Source: Desulfovibrionaceae bacterium
GTDB taxonomy: Bacteria > Desulfobacterota > Desulfovibrionia > Desulfovibrionales > Desulfovibrionaceae
Assembly (NCBI GenBank): GCA_009783025.1
Contig: WRHY01000004.1
Coordinates: 1-64,000 of the forward strand
Direction of reading: 5' to 3'
Length of the DNA stretch: 64,000 bases
Part shown: in pieces, positions 6,932 through 15,496 of the stretch
Position numbering within the stretch: the first letter of the stretch is position 1
Layout of the letters: every line of letters starts with the position of its first letter
Translations under genes and position numbers: made by a program
The notes under the pieces: model-generated
The model's input: the letters and a program-made list of their open reading frames with translations, nothing else
What the model was told of the DNA's origin: nothing
Databases searched by the model: none

Positions 6932-8970
6932 TGGAACCTGTTCTGCGTGTTTCAGATCTGGAGGTAAGCTATCATACCCAGAGCGGAACGCTGGCGGCTG
7001 TCCGCAATGCTGGTTTTCAGATCAATCCCGCGGAGATCGTCGGCATCGTGGGTGAATCCGGCAGCGGTAAAAGTACGCTTGCCTTGGCCTTGATGCGGCT
7101 TTTGCCGCAAGAGGCTGAAATCACATCCGGTGAGATGGTACTGAAGGGCCGCGATCTCCGCGGATTGCAAGAGGAGCAGATGCGCCGGATACGGAGCGCG
7201 GAGATGGCGATGGTCTTTCAGGATTCCATGACCAGCTTAAATCCCGTGTTTTCGATTGGAGAGCAGATGATGGACGTGGCTTTGGCGCACCGCGTCCACG
7301 GTATCGGGCGTATCGGGGGACGCAAGGAGGCGAAAGACCAGGTGATCGCCATGCTTGACCGGGTTGGGATCCCGAGCGCCGCGCGCCGTTTTTCGGATTT
7401 TCCGCACCAGTTTTCCGGCGGAATGCGCCAGCGGATCATGATCGCCACCGCTTTGCTCTCCGGCCCCTCGCTGCTGATCGCCGACGAGCCGACCTCCGCC
7501 CTGGATGTGGTGCTGGAGGCGCAGATCAATGACCTGATTCTTGCGCTTCGGGACGAAAGCCGGATGGCGGTGCTGTACATCACGCATAACCTGGGTGTTG
7601 CCGCCCAGGTTTGCGATCGTATGCTGGTGATGTACGCGGGAAATATTGTGGAAGCGGGTGAGGTGCGTCAGATCTTCAAAGAGCCGCTGCATCCCTATAC
7701 CAAAGCGCTGTTGGGCGCACACCCGAAGCACGTAGTCCGGCGTGCCCGCGTGTCCGCAGTCAACGGGCTGGTGCCTGATCTGAAAGCCGCTCCTGCCGGG
7801 TGCAGGTTTGCCGTCTGGTGCGAGGCGTCCCAAACGCTCTGTCTGGAGCGGGAACCGAAGCTGCACCATATTTGCGGACGGGACGTATTATGCCACTTGT
7901 ACGATCCGTCCTGGCGCAAGGACACGGCATTTCCCCAACCCTTGGCCCGGTATGACGGCGAGTCGGCCAATGTCCGGCGGCAACCGAAAGAGCCTTTGGT
8001 CAGCATCCGGAATGTATCAACCTATTTCAACAATTCAAGCGGCTTGCTGAGTCGTATTCTTGGAAAACCATCCGCGGTAGTGCGGGCTGTGGACGGTGTC
8101 AGCCTTGATGTGCGCCGGGGTGAAACGCTGGCGCTGGTCGGCGAAAGCGGCTCCGGAAAGACAACGCTCGGCCGGACGATCCTGCGCCTGGAAGACCCCA
8201 CTGACGGGGAAATCATAATAGAGGGAAAGGATATCACCCGCATGGCGCAGTCCAAAATCCGCCCCATGCGCAAGATCATGCAGATGATTTTTCAAGACCC
8301 CATCTCCAGCTTAAGCCCGCGCAAAATCGTTTCCGAGCTGCTCCTGGAGCCTTTTACCATTCACGGCATTGCCGTGGACGGCCCGGCAAAGGCCCGTGAA
8401 ATGCTTGAAATGGTGGGCCTGTCCCCGGCGCAGTTGGAAAAATATCCGCACCAGCTTTCCGGCGGCCAGGCGCGGCGCGTGGGCATTGCGCGGTCGCTCG
8501 CGCTGAACCCGCACCTGCTCATCGCGGACGAACCGACAGCCGGTCTGGATGTTTCGGTAGCGGCGGGAATCCTGAATTTGCTGAAAGATCTTCGTGACAG
8601 GCTCAGCCTGACCTATATCATCATCACGCACAATCTGGATATAACCAGCGCCGTCGCCGACCAGGTGGCCGTGATGTATTTGGGAAGAATCGTGGAAATG
8701 GCCGACGGCGCCGCCTTGTTCGACCATTCCAGGCACCCTTATACCAAAGCGCTGCTCTCCTCTGTCGCCATCCCGGATCCGGAAGAACGCAACCACCGGC
8801 AGCGCATCATTCTGGAAGGGGAAGTGCCCAGCCCGACCAACGTGCCCTCCGGTTGCCCCTTCCACCCTCGCTGCCGGTACAGGCAGGCCCGCTGCTCGTC
8901 TGAAACTCCTTCCTTAAGCCATGTAGCGGGAGACGCTTCCCGCCTGGTGGCCTGCCATTTTCCTCTATAG
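6931..8970 (+). CDS. Fused double ATPase of peptide/nickel ABC importer (DppD-DppF fusion)
   Basis: A single 679-residue polypeptide carries both nucleotide-binding domains that are usually separate DppD and DppF proteins. Domain 1 (~1-320) has Walker A GESGSGKST, the signature FSGGMRQR, Walker B LLIADEPTSALD and the C-terminal oligopeptide-transporter cap with HPYTKALLGAHP. Domain 2 (~350-679) has GESGSGKTT, the signature LSGGQARR, Walker B LLIADEPTAGLD and a second cap with HPYTKALLSSV. Each cap carries several cysteines as in OppD/OppF C-termini, where they can hold an iron-sulfur cluster. All catalytic motifs look intact in both halves. It powers uptake through the two permeases upstream. 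Confidence 0.93.
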   Translation: MEPVLRVSDLEVSYHTQSGTLAAVRNAGFQINPAEIVGIVGESGSGKSTLALALMRLLPQEAEITSGEMVLKGRDLRGLQEEQMRRIRSAEMAMVFQDSMTSLNPVFSIGEQMMDVALAHRVHGIGRIGGRKEAKDQVIAMLDRVGIPSAARRFSDFPHQFSGGMRQRIMIATALLSGPSLLIADEPTSALDVVLEAQINDLILALRDESRMAVLYITHNLGVAAQVCDRMLVMYAGNIVEAGEVRQIFKEPLHPYTKALLGAHPKHVVRRARVSAVNGLVPDLKAAPAGCRFAVWCEASQTLCLEREPKLHHICGRDVLCHLYDPSWRKDTAFPQPLARYDGESANVRRQPKEPLVSIRNVSTYFNNSSGLLSRILGKPSAVVRAVDGVSLDVRRGETLALVGESGSGKTTLGRTILRLEDPTDGEIIIEGKDITRMAQSKIRPMRKIMQMIFQDPISSLSPRKIVSELLLEPFTIHGIAVDGPAKAREMLEMVGLSPAQLEKYPHQLSGGQARRVGIARSLALNPHLLIADEPTAGLDVSVAAGILNLLKDLRDRLSLTYIIITHNLDITSAVADQVAVMYLGRIVEMADGAALFDHSRHPYTKALLSSVAIPDPEERNHRQRIILEGEVPSPTNVPSGCPFHPRCRYRQARCSSETPSLSHVAGDASRLVACHFPL

Positions 8971-9064
8971 CAAACCAAACTCTTGGCTGAGAAGTAAAAA
9001 TAATGCTAAACTCAGGCAAAAGGTGCTTTGCTCGTTTTGCGCCAAAGCCAATGGAGGGAGTTAC

Positions 9065-10411
9065 ATGAAAATCATCATTGTCGGAGCCGTGGCCGCAGGA
9101 ACGTCCGCCGGCGCCAAAGCAAGCAGAAACGACAGGCAGGCTGCAATCGTCATTTATGAAAAGGATACCGATATCTCTTATGCCGGCTGCGGGCTAGCCT
9201 ATTATATCGGCGGAAAAGTAGACGCTTTGGAACAGCTTGCGCCCAGAGACCCCGCGTATTTCAAAAAGAAGTACAACATCGACATTTTTACGGAGCACGA
9301 GGTGCTTGCCATCAATGCCGAGGCAAAAAATGTCCTCGTAAAAAACCTGCGTTCCGGAGAAGTTTTTACCGACCCCTATGACAAGCTGGTGCTGGCCACC
9401 GGCGCTTCCCCTTTTATACCGAAAATTGAAGGGATCACCGACAATCGCGTGTTCTTTTTAAGGAATATGAACGATGCGCGGATGATAAAAACCTTTATTG
9501 AAACACATCATCCCAAAACTGCGCTAGTCGCGGGGACCGGCCCCCTCGGCCTGGAAATTCTGGAGAATTTGACCGCGCGTAAAATGGATGTAACGATCGT
9601 TGAACTGGCAAATCAAATCACACAGAACCTGGACCGCGACATGGCGGCTGACTTGGAAAATATCCTCGTTAACAAGGGGGTTAAGCTCATAAAATCAGCG
9701 GGCGTAACAAACATTACACCCGCTGCCGCCGTGCTTTCAAACGGACAGGAAGTACACGCGGATTTGATTATTATGGCCACCGGCGTTCGTCCGAACGTAT
9801 CACTCGCGCAAAAAGCCGGCGTTGCAACCGGCGTAACCGGAGCCATCCGGACAAACCTGAAGCTGCAAACAAATATAGCGGATATTTATGCTTGCGGAGA
9901 TTGCGTGGAAACCTATTCGGCCATAACCGGAAAACCGGTTTTTCGGCCTTTGGGCAGCACCGCGAACAAGTTGGGCAGAATCGCGGGCCATAACGTGACG
10001 GGCGGAACACTGGAGTATAAGGGAAATCTCTCCACCAGCATCGTGAAGTTTTTTGACTTCACGATCGCCAGCACGGGCCTCTCGGAAAAAGAAGCGCTTG
10101 CGGAAGGCTTTGCCGTGGCAACCTGCCGTATTGTTACGCCGGATAAACCGGCCTATATGCACGGAGAAGATTTGATCATCAAAGGCATAGCCGACAAAGC
10201 GACCGGTCGGTTCCTGGGCGCGCAAATTATCGGAAAAAGTGGCGTGGATAAACGCATCGACGTTTTTGCCACGCTCATCACTTACAAGGCAAACGCCGAT
10301 GAACTGTTTCATCTGGACCTGGCTTACGCGCCGCAGTATTCAACGCCAAAAGACGCCGTGCATTATACGGGTATGGTATTGGACAGCGTGCTCCATCATG
10401 GCGGAGATTGA
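9065..10411 (+). CDS. FAD-dependent CoA-disulfide reductase / NADH oxidase family protein
   Basis: The 448-residue flavoprotein has the pyridine nucleotide-disulfide oxidoreductase class architecture: an N-terminal FAD-binding strand (KIIIVGAVAAGTSAG), the single redox cysteine in SYAGCGLAYYIGG (Cys42), a second nucleotide-binding fold (VAGTGPLGLEILENL), the FAD-binding IYACGDCVETY, and the C-terminal dimerisation domain. Cys42 matches the active Cys of NADH oxidases (Cys-sulfenic acid) and of CoA-disulfide reductases, and sequence alone does not separate the two. No rhodanese domain is attached. It probably protects against oxygen or keeps thiols reduced. I start at ATG 9065 because GGAGGG precedes it; the frame opens earlier at 9023. 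Confidence 0.88.
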   Translation: MKIIIVGAVAAGTSAGAKASRNDRQAAIVIYEKDTDISYAGCGLAYYIGGKVDALEQLAPRDPAYFKKKYNIDIFTEHEVLAINAEAKNVLVKNLRSGEVFTDPYDKLVLATGASPFIPKIEGITDNRVFFLRNMNDARMIKTFIETHHPKTALVAGTGPLGLEILENLTARKMDVTIVELANQITQNLDRDMAADLENILVNKGVKLIKSAGVTNITPAAAVLSNGQEVHADLIIMATGVRPNVSLAQKAGVATGVTGAIRTNLKLQTNIADIYACGDCVETYSAITGKPVFRPLGSTANKLGRIAGHNVTGGTLEYKGNLSTSIVKFFDFTIASTGLSEKEALAEGFAVATCRIVTPDKPAYMHGEDLIIKGIADKATGRFLGAQIIGKSGVDKRIDVFATLITYKANADELFHLDLAYAPQYSTPKDAVHYTGMVLDSVLHHGGD

Positions 10412-10436
10412 AAATTCGCAGCCTCCTCTTGCAAAA

Positions 10437-10472
10437 AAGAAATGGCTACAGCGAGCGAGCTATAGCCATTTT
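10437..10472 (-). terminator. Terminator of tRNA-Leu (minus strand)
   Basis: Read on the minus strand, a hairpin with arms aatggcta and tagccatt is followed by TCTTTTTTG. It ends the leftward tRNA-Leu transcript and meets the rightward flavoprotein gene convergently. Confidence 0.75.
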
Positions 10473-10478
10473 GAAAAA

Positions 10479-10565
10479 TGGTGCCGAAGAAAGGACTCGA
10501 ACCTTCACACCCTTGCGGGCACCAGACCCTGAACCTGGCGTGTCTACCAATTCCACCACTTCGGC
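10479..10565 (-). tRNA. tRNA-Leu (anticodon CAG)
   Basis: On the minus strand the sequence folds as a class II tRNA: acceptor GCCGAAG pairing with CTTCGGC, D-loop with GGTAGAC, anticodon arm CCAGG-TTCAGGG-TCTGG giving anticodon CAG, a long variable arm (TGCCCGCAAGGGTGT), a T-arm with TTCGAGT, and encoded ACCA at the end. The long variable arm and anticodon identify leucine. Confidence 0.95.
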
Positions 10566-10575
10566 GTGGAAAGTT

Positions 10576-10604
10576 TATTTACGCGGTGTCCTGGTAATTG
10601 GCAA
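10576..10604 (-). promoter_or_regulatory. Possible promoter of tRNA-Leu
   Basis: On the minus strand, TTGCCA (10604-10599) and TAAATA (10581-10576) are separated by 17 bases just upstream of the tRNA. The -10 match is poor. Bases 10605-10796 otherwise show no gene. Confidence 0.35.
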
Positions 10605-10796
10605 GGCTTTTTTGAGCTTGACGCAATTTTTTCCTTGGCAAACATCTCCCTGGGTAGGTTCTCCCGTTGTGGTTAGGGGTGTATTTTGCTCGACTCCGCA
10701 CTTCTGATGCGGCATAGTCAGACCGCGTGAGCCGGTTCGCCATCAACGCCGGACGGAATGTTTCAAAGATAACCTGATGTAAGAAGGAAAAACGCT

Positions 10797-11981
10797 ATGA
10801 GTATCGCCACTCCCAAAGGGTTTCGCCTGGCCGTCGCTTCGGCGGGATTCAAGAAGCCGGGCCGTAAGGATCTGGCGCTTGCCGTGAGCGACTTTCCGGC
10901 TTCGTCTGCCGGGGTCTTTACCACCAACCTTTTCAAGGCCGCTCCCGTTCTTGCGGGGCAGGACGCAGTGCGTCAGAAAGCGACGGCCCGCGCCGTGCTG
11001 ATTAACACCGGCCAGGCCAACGCCTGTACCGGAAGCAAAGGCATGGATAACTGCAAGGCTTCCATGACCCTTGTGGGCGCGGCCGCCAAGGTGGATCCCG
11101 GCGGCATTCTGCCCGCTTCCACGGGCGTGATCGGCGCGCAGTTTGATATGGCCCTGTGGGAAAAGGCCGCGCCGATCCTTGCCGCCAACCTCGGCACAGC
11201 CTCTATAGAAGATTTTGCCACGGCCATCATGACCACGGATGCTTTCCCTAAATACGCGGGCGAGGTGCTCGAACTTGGCGGCGGGAGCGTCATCCTGGCG
11301 GGTGTGGCCAAGGGCGCGGGCATGATCTGCCCGAACATGGCCACCATGCTTTCCATGGTGCTGTGCGACGCGGCCGTTGAACCGGCGGAATGGCGGGCTA
11401 TGTTCCGCCGCGCCGTGGAGGTGACCTTTAACCGGGCCACTGTGGACGGCGATACCAGCACCAATGATACCTTGTACGGGCTGGCCAACGGCGCTTCCGG
11501 CGTCAAGGCGGCCGGAAAGGATCTGGAAGTGCTGGAAGCCGCTCTGATCCGCGTGCTGGCCGATCTGGCCTACAAGCTGGTACAAGACGGCGAAGGGGCA
11601 ACCAAGGTCATGCACATCTCGGTGACGGGCGCGGCCTCGGACAAGGACGCCGACTTGGCCGCGCGCACCGTGGGCCACTCTCCGCTGGTCAAAACGGCCA
11701 TGTACGGCAAGGACGCCAACTGGGGCCGCATTGTCTGCGCTCTCGGCCGCTCCGGGGCGGTGTTCAACCCGGACGACGTAGACGTGGCGCTTTGCGGCGT
11801 GGACCTGTTCAAAAACGGGCAGCCCACGGATCTGGACTTTGACGCTCTGCTCAAGGAGCCGCTGGAACAGCGCGATCTGCGCATCGACATTTCCCTGGGC
11901 GCGGGGCCGGGCAAGTACACGCTGCTGGCCTCGGACCTGACCCACGAGTACATATCCATCAACGCGGACTACAGAAGCTGA
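10797..11981 (+). CDS. argJ: Bifunctional ornithine acetyltransferase / N-acetylglutamate synthase
   Basis: ArgJ, 394 residues, the usual length. It transfers acetyl from N-acetylornithine to glutamate in the cyclic arginine pathway, and also makes N-acetylglutamate from acetyl-CoA in bifunctional forms. Seen here: N-terminal GVFTTNLFKAAPV, the substrate loop INTGQANACTG, the oxyanion STGVIG, and the self-cleavage site M-A-T-M-L (Thr is the N-terminal nucleophile after cleavage into alpha and beta chains). The C-terminus ends in SINADYRS, as is typical. It is cytoplasmic and stands alone, with no other arg genes visible nearby. Confidence 0.96.
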   Translation: MSIATPKGFRLAVASAGFKKPGRKDLALAVSDFPASSAGVFTTNLFKAAPVLAGQDAVRQKATARAVLINTGQANACTGSKGMDNCKASMTLVGAAAKVDPGGILPASTGVIGAQFDMALWEKAAPILAANLGTASIEDFATAIMTTDAFPKYAGEVLELGGGSVILAGVAKGAGMICPNMATMLSMVLCDAAVEPAEWRAMFRRAVEVTFNRATVDGDTSTNDTLYGLANGASGVKAAGKDLEVLEAALIRVLADLAYKLVQDGEGATKVMHISVTGAASDKDADLAARTVGHSPLVKTAMYGKDANWGRIVCALGRSGAVFNPDDVDVALCGVDLFKNGQPTDLDFDALLKEPLEQRDLRIDISLGAGPGKYTLLASDLTHEYISINADYRS

Positions 11982-12018
11982 CAATTCTCCGGGTTGCCGC
12001 GCAGGCCGGACTTTTCCC

Positions 12019-12047
12019 TTGCTTCTCCCGGCCCGTTATTTTATAGC
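12019..12047 (+). promoter_or_regulatory. Promoter of tRNA-Pro
   Basis: TTGCTT (12019-12024) and TATAGC (12042-12047) are separated by 17 bases, 36 bases before the mature tRNA. Confidence 0.55.
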
Positions 12048-12082
12048 CTTTTACGCTTTAGCGCGTAAGCATTCGGGATTGT

Positions 12083-12159
12083 CGGAGCGTGGCGCAGATT
12101 GGTAGCGCGCCTGCTTTGGGAGCAGGATGTCGCAGGTTCAAATCCTGTCGCTCCGACCA
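12083..12159 (+). tRNA. tRNA-Pro (anticodon TGG)
   Basis: The cloverleaf is complete: acceptor CGGAGCG pairs with CGCTCCG, the D-loop contains GGTAGCGC, the anticodon stem CCTGC/GCAGG holds the loop TTTGGGA giving anticodon TGG, and the T-arm loop reads TTCAAAT. ACCA is encoded. It borders the accessory patch that follows. Confidence 0.95.
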
Positions 12160-12167
12160 GAAAATAC

Positions 12168-12208
12168 AAGGGCTTTAAGGTAGAGTACCTTAGAGCCCTT
12201 TACTCTCC
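12168..12208. terminator. Bidirectional terminator between tRNA-Pro and the DUF6765 gene
   Basis: A long hairpin with arms AAGGGCT..AAGGTA and TACCTT..AGCCCTT is followed by TTACTCT on the plus strand and by a T-rich stretch on the minus strand. It suits both converging transcripts. Confidence 0.7.
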
Positions 12209-12210
12209 CC

Positions 12211-13281
12211 TCAGTATACGGCGATCCCGTGGGCTGGCAGCAGGTCTTTCAGCACATAATAGCGATGGTAGGCGGCTGCCTGGTGGAAACGGTAAAGATG
12301 AGAACTGATGCTATCTTGTGATTTTGCTTTATTCACGAACAGAGCTCTTTCATTTTCCCAGGCGCGGGGGTCATAATGGGGAATTCCTTGAGTCAGATCC
12401 GATTCCCTCCATTGAGAAATCCGTTCATCCTCTTGCCCCTCGAAGTCCAAAATTTCATACACAGTGCCTCTTATATTATCAAAAGGTACTTGCGCACTGT
12501 GCGTATACCATATCTTGGCAAAGCGAGAGAAAAAGCTATGCAGCTTCTCGCAGGCTTCGAGAAATGTTTCTAAATTGTTTCTTTGGTTTGTAGTACCGTT
12601 CCCATACCTTCCTCTCTCAAAATTAAACTCCCAATTTAAATACGGCCTATCAGGCATTGTTGCTACAGAGCCATGTCCGAGAGCCAGCACATGAGCTTTA
12701 GAGGCAAAGAATTTATTCCACTTGTCTTGGATGTATGTCTTGATTGTCGGATTCGGTTCTTCAATAAACTTAAATGATGTTTTTACTATTTTATTGTAAT
12801 CAGAGCTCATGCCGGAAAAACCGTAATGCGAAAATGTATCCGTATAAACATGGGCGCATATACCCATAAGTTCAAGCGCGTAAGCTTTCTTCTTCTCCCT
12901 ACCCTGATCATCCTTGATCGCAACCACGGCTAGGTGGTTGTCCAGCATTTCATTGACTATTGGGCCATCTTTAAGGCACAGAAGCTTTTCATGAAATGTC
13001 TCGCCAGCGCCGCCAGGAAAGAAGTGAAATGGAACCCACATTTTTCGCTGATCTTCATATTTACATAAAAAATCTATCGGCGCGTTTCTCGCCACCTGAT
13101 CCGGATGGTGTGCTGTGGTTATACCCCAAAGCATCCCGCCATCTTGGTGTACGCCGCTGTTGTCATTTGTCGCGTCATCAACAAATTGCGCGGCATACGC
13201 AATAACAGCCGCATCATTTTTGGGGATACCTGCTGCCACGGCCATAGCGTAAGTGCCATAATAGTGCATATCTTTTTGCAT
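12211..13281 (-). CDS. DUF6765 family protein
   Basis: 356 residues, cytoplasmic, no signal peptide. The N-terminus MQKDMHYYGTYAMAVAAGIP with IAYAAQFVDDAT, a central HVYTDTFSHYGFSG, and several spaced His/Asp residues (HHPDQVA, HGSV) match the DUF6765 group. These residues resemble the metal-binding pattern of the zinc-dependent phospholipase C-like fold. A hydrolase is therefore possible but unproven. A strong ribosome site (GGAGGAA) precedes the ATG. It lies between tRNA-Pro and the phage-type lysozyme, all genes here running leftward. Confidence 0.7.
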   Translation of the reverse strand: MQKDMHYYGTYAMAVAAGIPKNDAAVIAYAAQFVDDATNDNSGVHQDGGMLWGITTAHHPDQVARNAPIDFLCKYEDQRKMWVPFHFFPGGAGETFHEKLLCLKDGPIVNEMLDNHLAVVAIKDDQGREKKKAYALELMGICAHVYTDTFSHYGFSGMSSDYNKIVKTSFKFIEEPNPTIKTYIQDKWNKFFASKAHVLALGHGSVATMPDRPYLNWEFNFERGRYGNGTTNQRNNLETFLEACEKLHSFFSRFAKIWYTHSAQVPFDNIRGTVYEILDFEGQEDERISQWRESDLTQGIPHYDPRAWENERALFVNKAKSQDSISSHLYRFHQAAAYHRYYVLKDLLPAHGIAVY

Positions 13282-13407
13282 AACTTCCTCCAGAGTGGCG
13301 GATTATTATTTGAAGCATAGCGCAATGTTACAGCGGATTCTGACGCTATAGCAGATAGTGTCTGGGGAGGCGAGAGCCGCCTCCGCCAGAATCGTTTTTT
13401 TCCAGGC

Positions 13408-13896
13408 TCAAATCAGTTGCCATTCTCCGGTGTCCATCTGGCGGGCGAGCTTTTTTGCCCGCTCGCAGGTCTGCGCGGCCCATGTGGAGGCCAGCATGCT
13501 GCGCGCGGCGGCCGGATAATTGCCGCTCTGTATGAATTTCAAGGTGCCGCGGAGAGAAAGCAGTCCGGAGGCGCCGGACAGGCCAAGGCCCATGCTGTAG
13601 GCCATCTCATACAATACGGCTTGGCGGGGCGGAGAAAGTTTCGTGACCCAGGGCAGAGCCTTGCGCACCCGCCAGAGCGCGTCCGAGAGGTCCAGGGCAA
13701 ACAGGCGTTCCGCTTCTTCGCGGGTGACGCGATCTCCGGCACGAGAAACGCCGTGTACCGGAGTGGCGTTGCAGTTGTGCCCAAAACCCACTGTCAGCGC
13801 GCCGGAGGAACGGCGGTACGCGGCAGGGTGAAAGCCCTCGGCTTGCTTGATCTGTTGTTCAAGCTTGCAGGCATCGGCGGCGGTAAACACGGTCAT
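13408..13896 (-). CDS. GH24 phage-type lysozyme (endolysin)
   Basis: A ~162-residue T4-lysozyme-like muramidase that would cut the MurNAc-GlcNAc bond of peptidoglycan. The catalytic Glu is E20 in EQQIKQAEGFHPAAYR, followed by GALTVGFGH with the conserved Thr (T35). Where T4 lysozyme has its catalytic Asp (nine residues after Glu) this protein has Arg, so the E-8-D-5-T triad is incomplete. No signal or SAR anchor is seen, so it would need a holin or lysis for release. GGGAG stands six bases before the ATG chosen; a TTG two codons upstream is also possible. Confidence 0.85.
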   Translation of the reverse strand: MTVFTAADACKLEQQIKQAEGFHPAAYRRSSGALTVGFGHNCNATPVHGVSRAGDRVTREEAERLFALDLSDALWRVRKALPWVTKLSPPRQAVLYEMAYSMGLGLSGASGLLSLRGTLKFIQSGNYPAAARSMLASTWAAQTCERAKKLARQMDTGEWQLI

Positions 13897-13906
13897 GATC
13901 AACTCC

Positions 13907-14143
13907 CTACCAGCCGTAAGCTTCCTTGTGCATATTCGGGGCGGTTTTGTAGAGAGCGCTCATGGCTTCTGGAAGCTGCCCGTCGGCCGGGTATTCGCGA
14001 ATAACGGCCACAACCTTGCATGATACGCCTTCTCTAGCCACGTCAGCCGCAAAGGCTTCGGCCTCGGCCAAGGTGTTGTGATCGGCGTACTCCGGAAAAC
14101 CGTCGATCATGCTGATTGTGCAGTACATATGCGGCGTCCCCAT
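13907..14143 (-). CDS. Small hypothetical protein in phage-like patch
   Basis: About 78 residues, no recognised family. The conserved-looking core (YCTISMIDGFPEYADHNTLA, then AEAFAADVAREGVSCKVVAV, then IREYPADGQLPEAM) resembles a small alpha/beta protein. The frame is open further upstream to 14284, but that part is rich in Arg/Gly and reads like untranslated sequence. Starts at 14143 (MGTPHMYC) or 14128 (MYCTIS) are both plausible. It ends 10 bases before the lysozyme start, so the two are likely one transcript from the promoter at 14407-14434. Confidence 0.5.
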   Translation of the reverse strand: MGTPHMYCTISMIDGFPEYADHNTLAEAEAFAADVAREGVSCKVVAVIREYPADGQLPEAMSALYKTAPNMHKEAYGW

Positions 14144-14406
14144 CTTCCTTGTCTGCTTGCTGCCGGGCCGGCATGTGGAAAAGAAGGCGGCGGGTTCTTC
14201 TTGTCTCATGCGGCCCGGTTTTCTATGGATTCCGCCGCCTTCAGCCTGTCGCCCGTATGTGGTTCCGCCGCTTATGCGGGGCATTCTCCACTGGGCCGCT
14301 TCAGGAGTGCGGAATACGCGGACGCGTTCCTTTCCACGCGGCTGCCGGCTTGCTTCATACGATGCCGGGGTACGGGCGGATGGACATATACGTCGTTGTT
14401 GAGGAG

Positions 14407-14434
14407 ATTATATCTCAAATAGAGATTAAGTCAA
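14407..14434 (-). promoter_or_regulatory. Leftward promoter with operator-like repeats
   Basis: On the minus strand TTGACT (14434-14429) and a perfect TATAAT (14412-14407) are 16 bases apart. The spacer and -10 carry ATCTC-tattt-GAGAT-ata-ATCTC, an inverted repeat with an additional direct copy. This is a plausible site for the nearby S24 repressor. Bases 14144-14594 otherwise hold no convincing gene. Confidence 0.65.
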
Positions 14435-14594
14435 TGGCGTTTTGCGATTTTTAAGGTAATATAAAAAGCTCTGGGAGATAAAAGGCATAAGGCGAGCGCC
14501 TAAACCGGCTCAAGAGGCGGGACGTGGTGTGGAGCGAAAAAATATCGCTATAAGCATGATTGGCAATAATAAAGAGTATGCCGGGCGTGGCCGG

Positions 14595-15236
14595 TTAGTA
14601 TTCGCGACAGCTCCAGACCATGCGTCCGAAAATCTGCATGTCCAGATGTTCGTCGTTGCGACTGACGGTGATGGTCTCATAATCGGGATTGTCGGAACGG
14701 ATAAGAATGATGCCGCCAGGCCGCGTTTCCAAACGTTTGACGAGCAGTTCGTCTTCAATGCGCAACAGATAAATATGGCCGGTGCGAACGTCCGCCTCCT
14801 TCATATTGATCATGATCAGATCGCTGTCGCCAAGGGTGGGGCTCATGCTGTCGCCGGAAACCTCGAAAATTTTCATACTGTCGGGAGTGCCGCGTTTTCT
14901 GGCGATAAACGAGCTATGGAAGGAGTAGTACCCGGCATGTTCGGAGTCGGTTTCAAGGCTGCCGGAGCCCGCGCTTGGCCTGGCTTTGACCTTTTGCACA
15001 TAGACAAGTTCCGGCAGCGAGGCGTCCTTGCGGGCAAAAAACTCCGGCAGGGAGAGGTCGAGCGCGTCCGCGATTTTTTGCAACGCCTCTATGGAGCCGT
15101 AACGGGACCCTGTTTTGATCTGTGAAATATAGTTTTGGGCCAGATCTGTTTTTTCGGCAAGCTGGGCCTGGGTCATGCCCCGTTTCTTGATCCAGTAGTC
15201 CAGCGCTTCCGCCGTGGTTTTCCGTCCGTCTGTCAT
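14595..15236 (-). CDS. XRE-family repressor with S24 (LexA/CI-like) self-cleaving domain
   Basis: 213 residues. The N-terminal helix-turn-helix (residues ~12-66, MTQAQLAEKTDLAQNYISQI) should bind operator DNA. The C-terminal S24 domain has the catalytic Ser130 in VSGDSMSPTLGDSD and Lys167 in DELLVKRLE, plus an Ala-Gly pair (101-102) at about the right distance for LexA-type self-cleavage. This is the architecture of prophage CI-type repressors that are inactivated during the SOS response. It shares orientation with the lysozyme and small gene. No integrase, excisionase or structural phage genes are visible, so it is probably a remnant or a domesticated control gene. Confidence 0.92.
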   Translation of the reverse strand: MTDGRKTTAEALDYWIKKRGMTQAQLAEKTDLAQNYISQIKTGSRYGSIEALQKIADALDLSLPEFFARKDASLPELVYVQKVKARPSAGSGSLETDSEHAGYYSFHSSFIARKRGTPDSMKIFEVSGDSMSPTLGDSDLIMINMKEADVRTGHIYLLRIEDELLVKRLETRPGGIILIRSDNPDYETITVSRNDEHLDMQIFGRMVWSCREY

Positions 15237-15282
15237 GGCATTTTCCTCTTTATGCAGTGCTCTGCCGTATGGCAGTCTTTAG

Positions 15283-15311
15283 AGTATTGCTAAAAGAGAT
15301 GAAATTTGCAA
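15283..15311 (-). promoter_or_regulatory. Possible promoter of the S24 repressor gene
   Basis: On the minus strand TTGCAA (15311-15306) and AATACT (15288-15283) are separated by 17 bases, upstream of an AAAGAGGAAA ribosome site. Confidence 0.45.
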
Positions 15312-15409
15312 CCAGTAATTTACTATAGCCTGTTCTGTTCCGGCTACCGGGTGACAGCAAGATTTTTTCTCGCATGTTATATTAAATAAATTCAACATGA
15401 TATCCTGCT

Positions 15410-15438
15410 TTGAAAAACGCGCCGTTTTAAGGTATGGT
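15410..15438 (+). promoter_or_regulatory. Possible promoter of the M23 peptidase operon
   Basis: TTGAAA (15410-15415) and TATGGT (15433-15438) are 17 bases apart. A CATGTT/AACATG inverted repeat (15373-15399) lies just upstream in an AT-rich patch and could bind a regulator. Confidence 0.45.
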
Positions 15439-15496
15439 CCGCAAAGAGGTATGGTTATTCGGAGCAACCGCGTGTAAACGACATCATTTGTAATTC

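Noticed and set aside
9023..9064. Longer N-terminus for the flavoprotein
   Set aside because: The extra residues precede the FAD-binding strand that starts these enzymes, and the ribosome site supports ATG 9065.
10743..11984. Antisense open frame opposite argJ
   Set aside because: ArgJ is a certain plus-strand gene with conserved motifs; the antisense translation is not protein-like.
14144..14454. Small plus-strand open frames between the small ORF and the repressor
   Set aside because: No ribosome sites or protein-like composition; the region holds a leftward promoter instead.
12211..15236. Intact prophage
   Set aside because: Only a repressor and a lysozyme are phage-like. No integrase, terminase, capsid or tail genes and no clear attachment-site duplicate were found.
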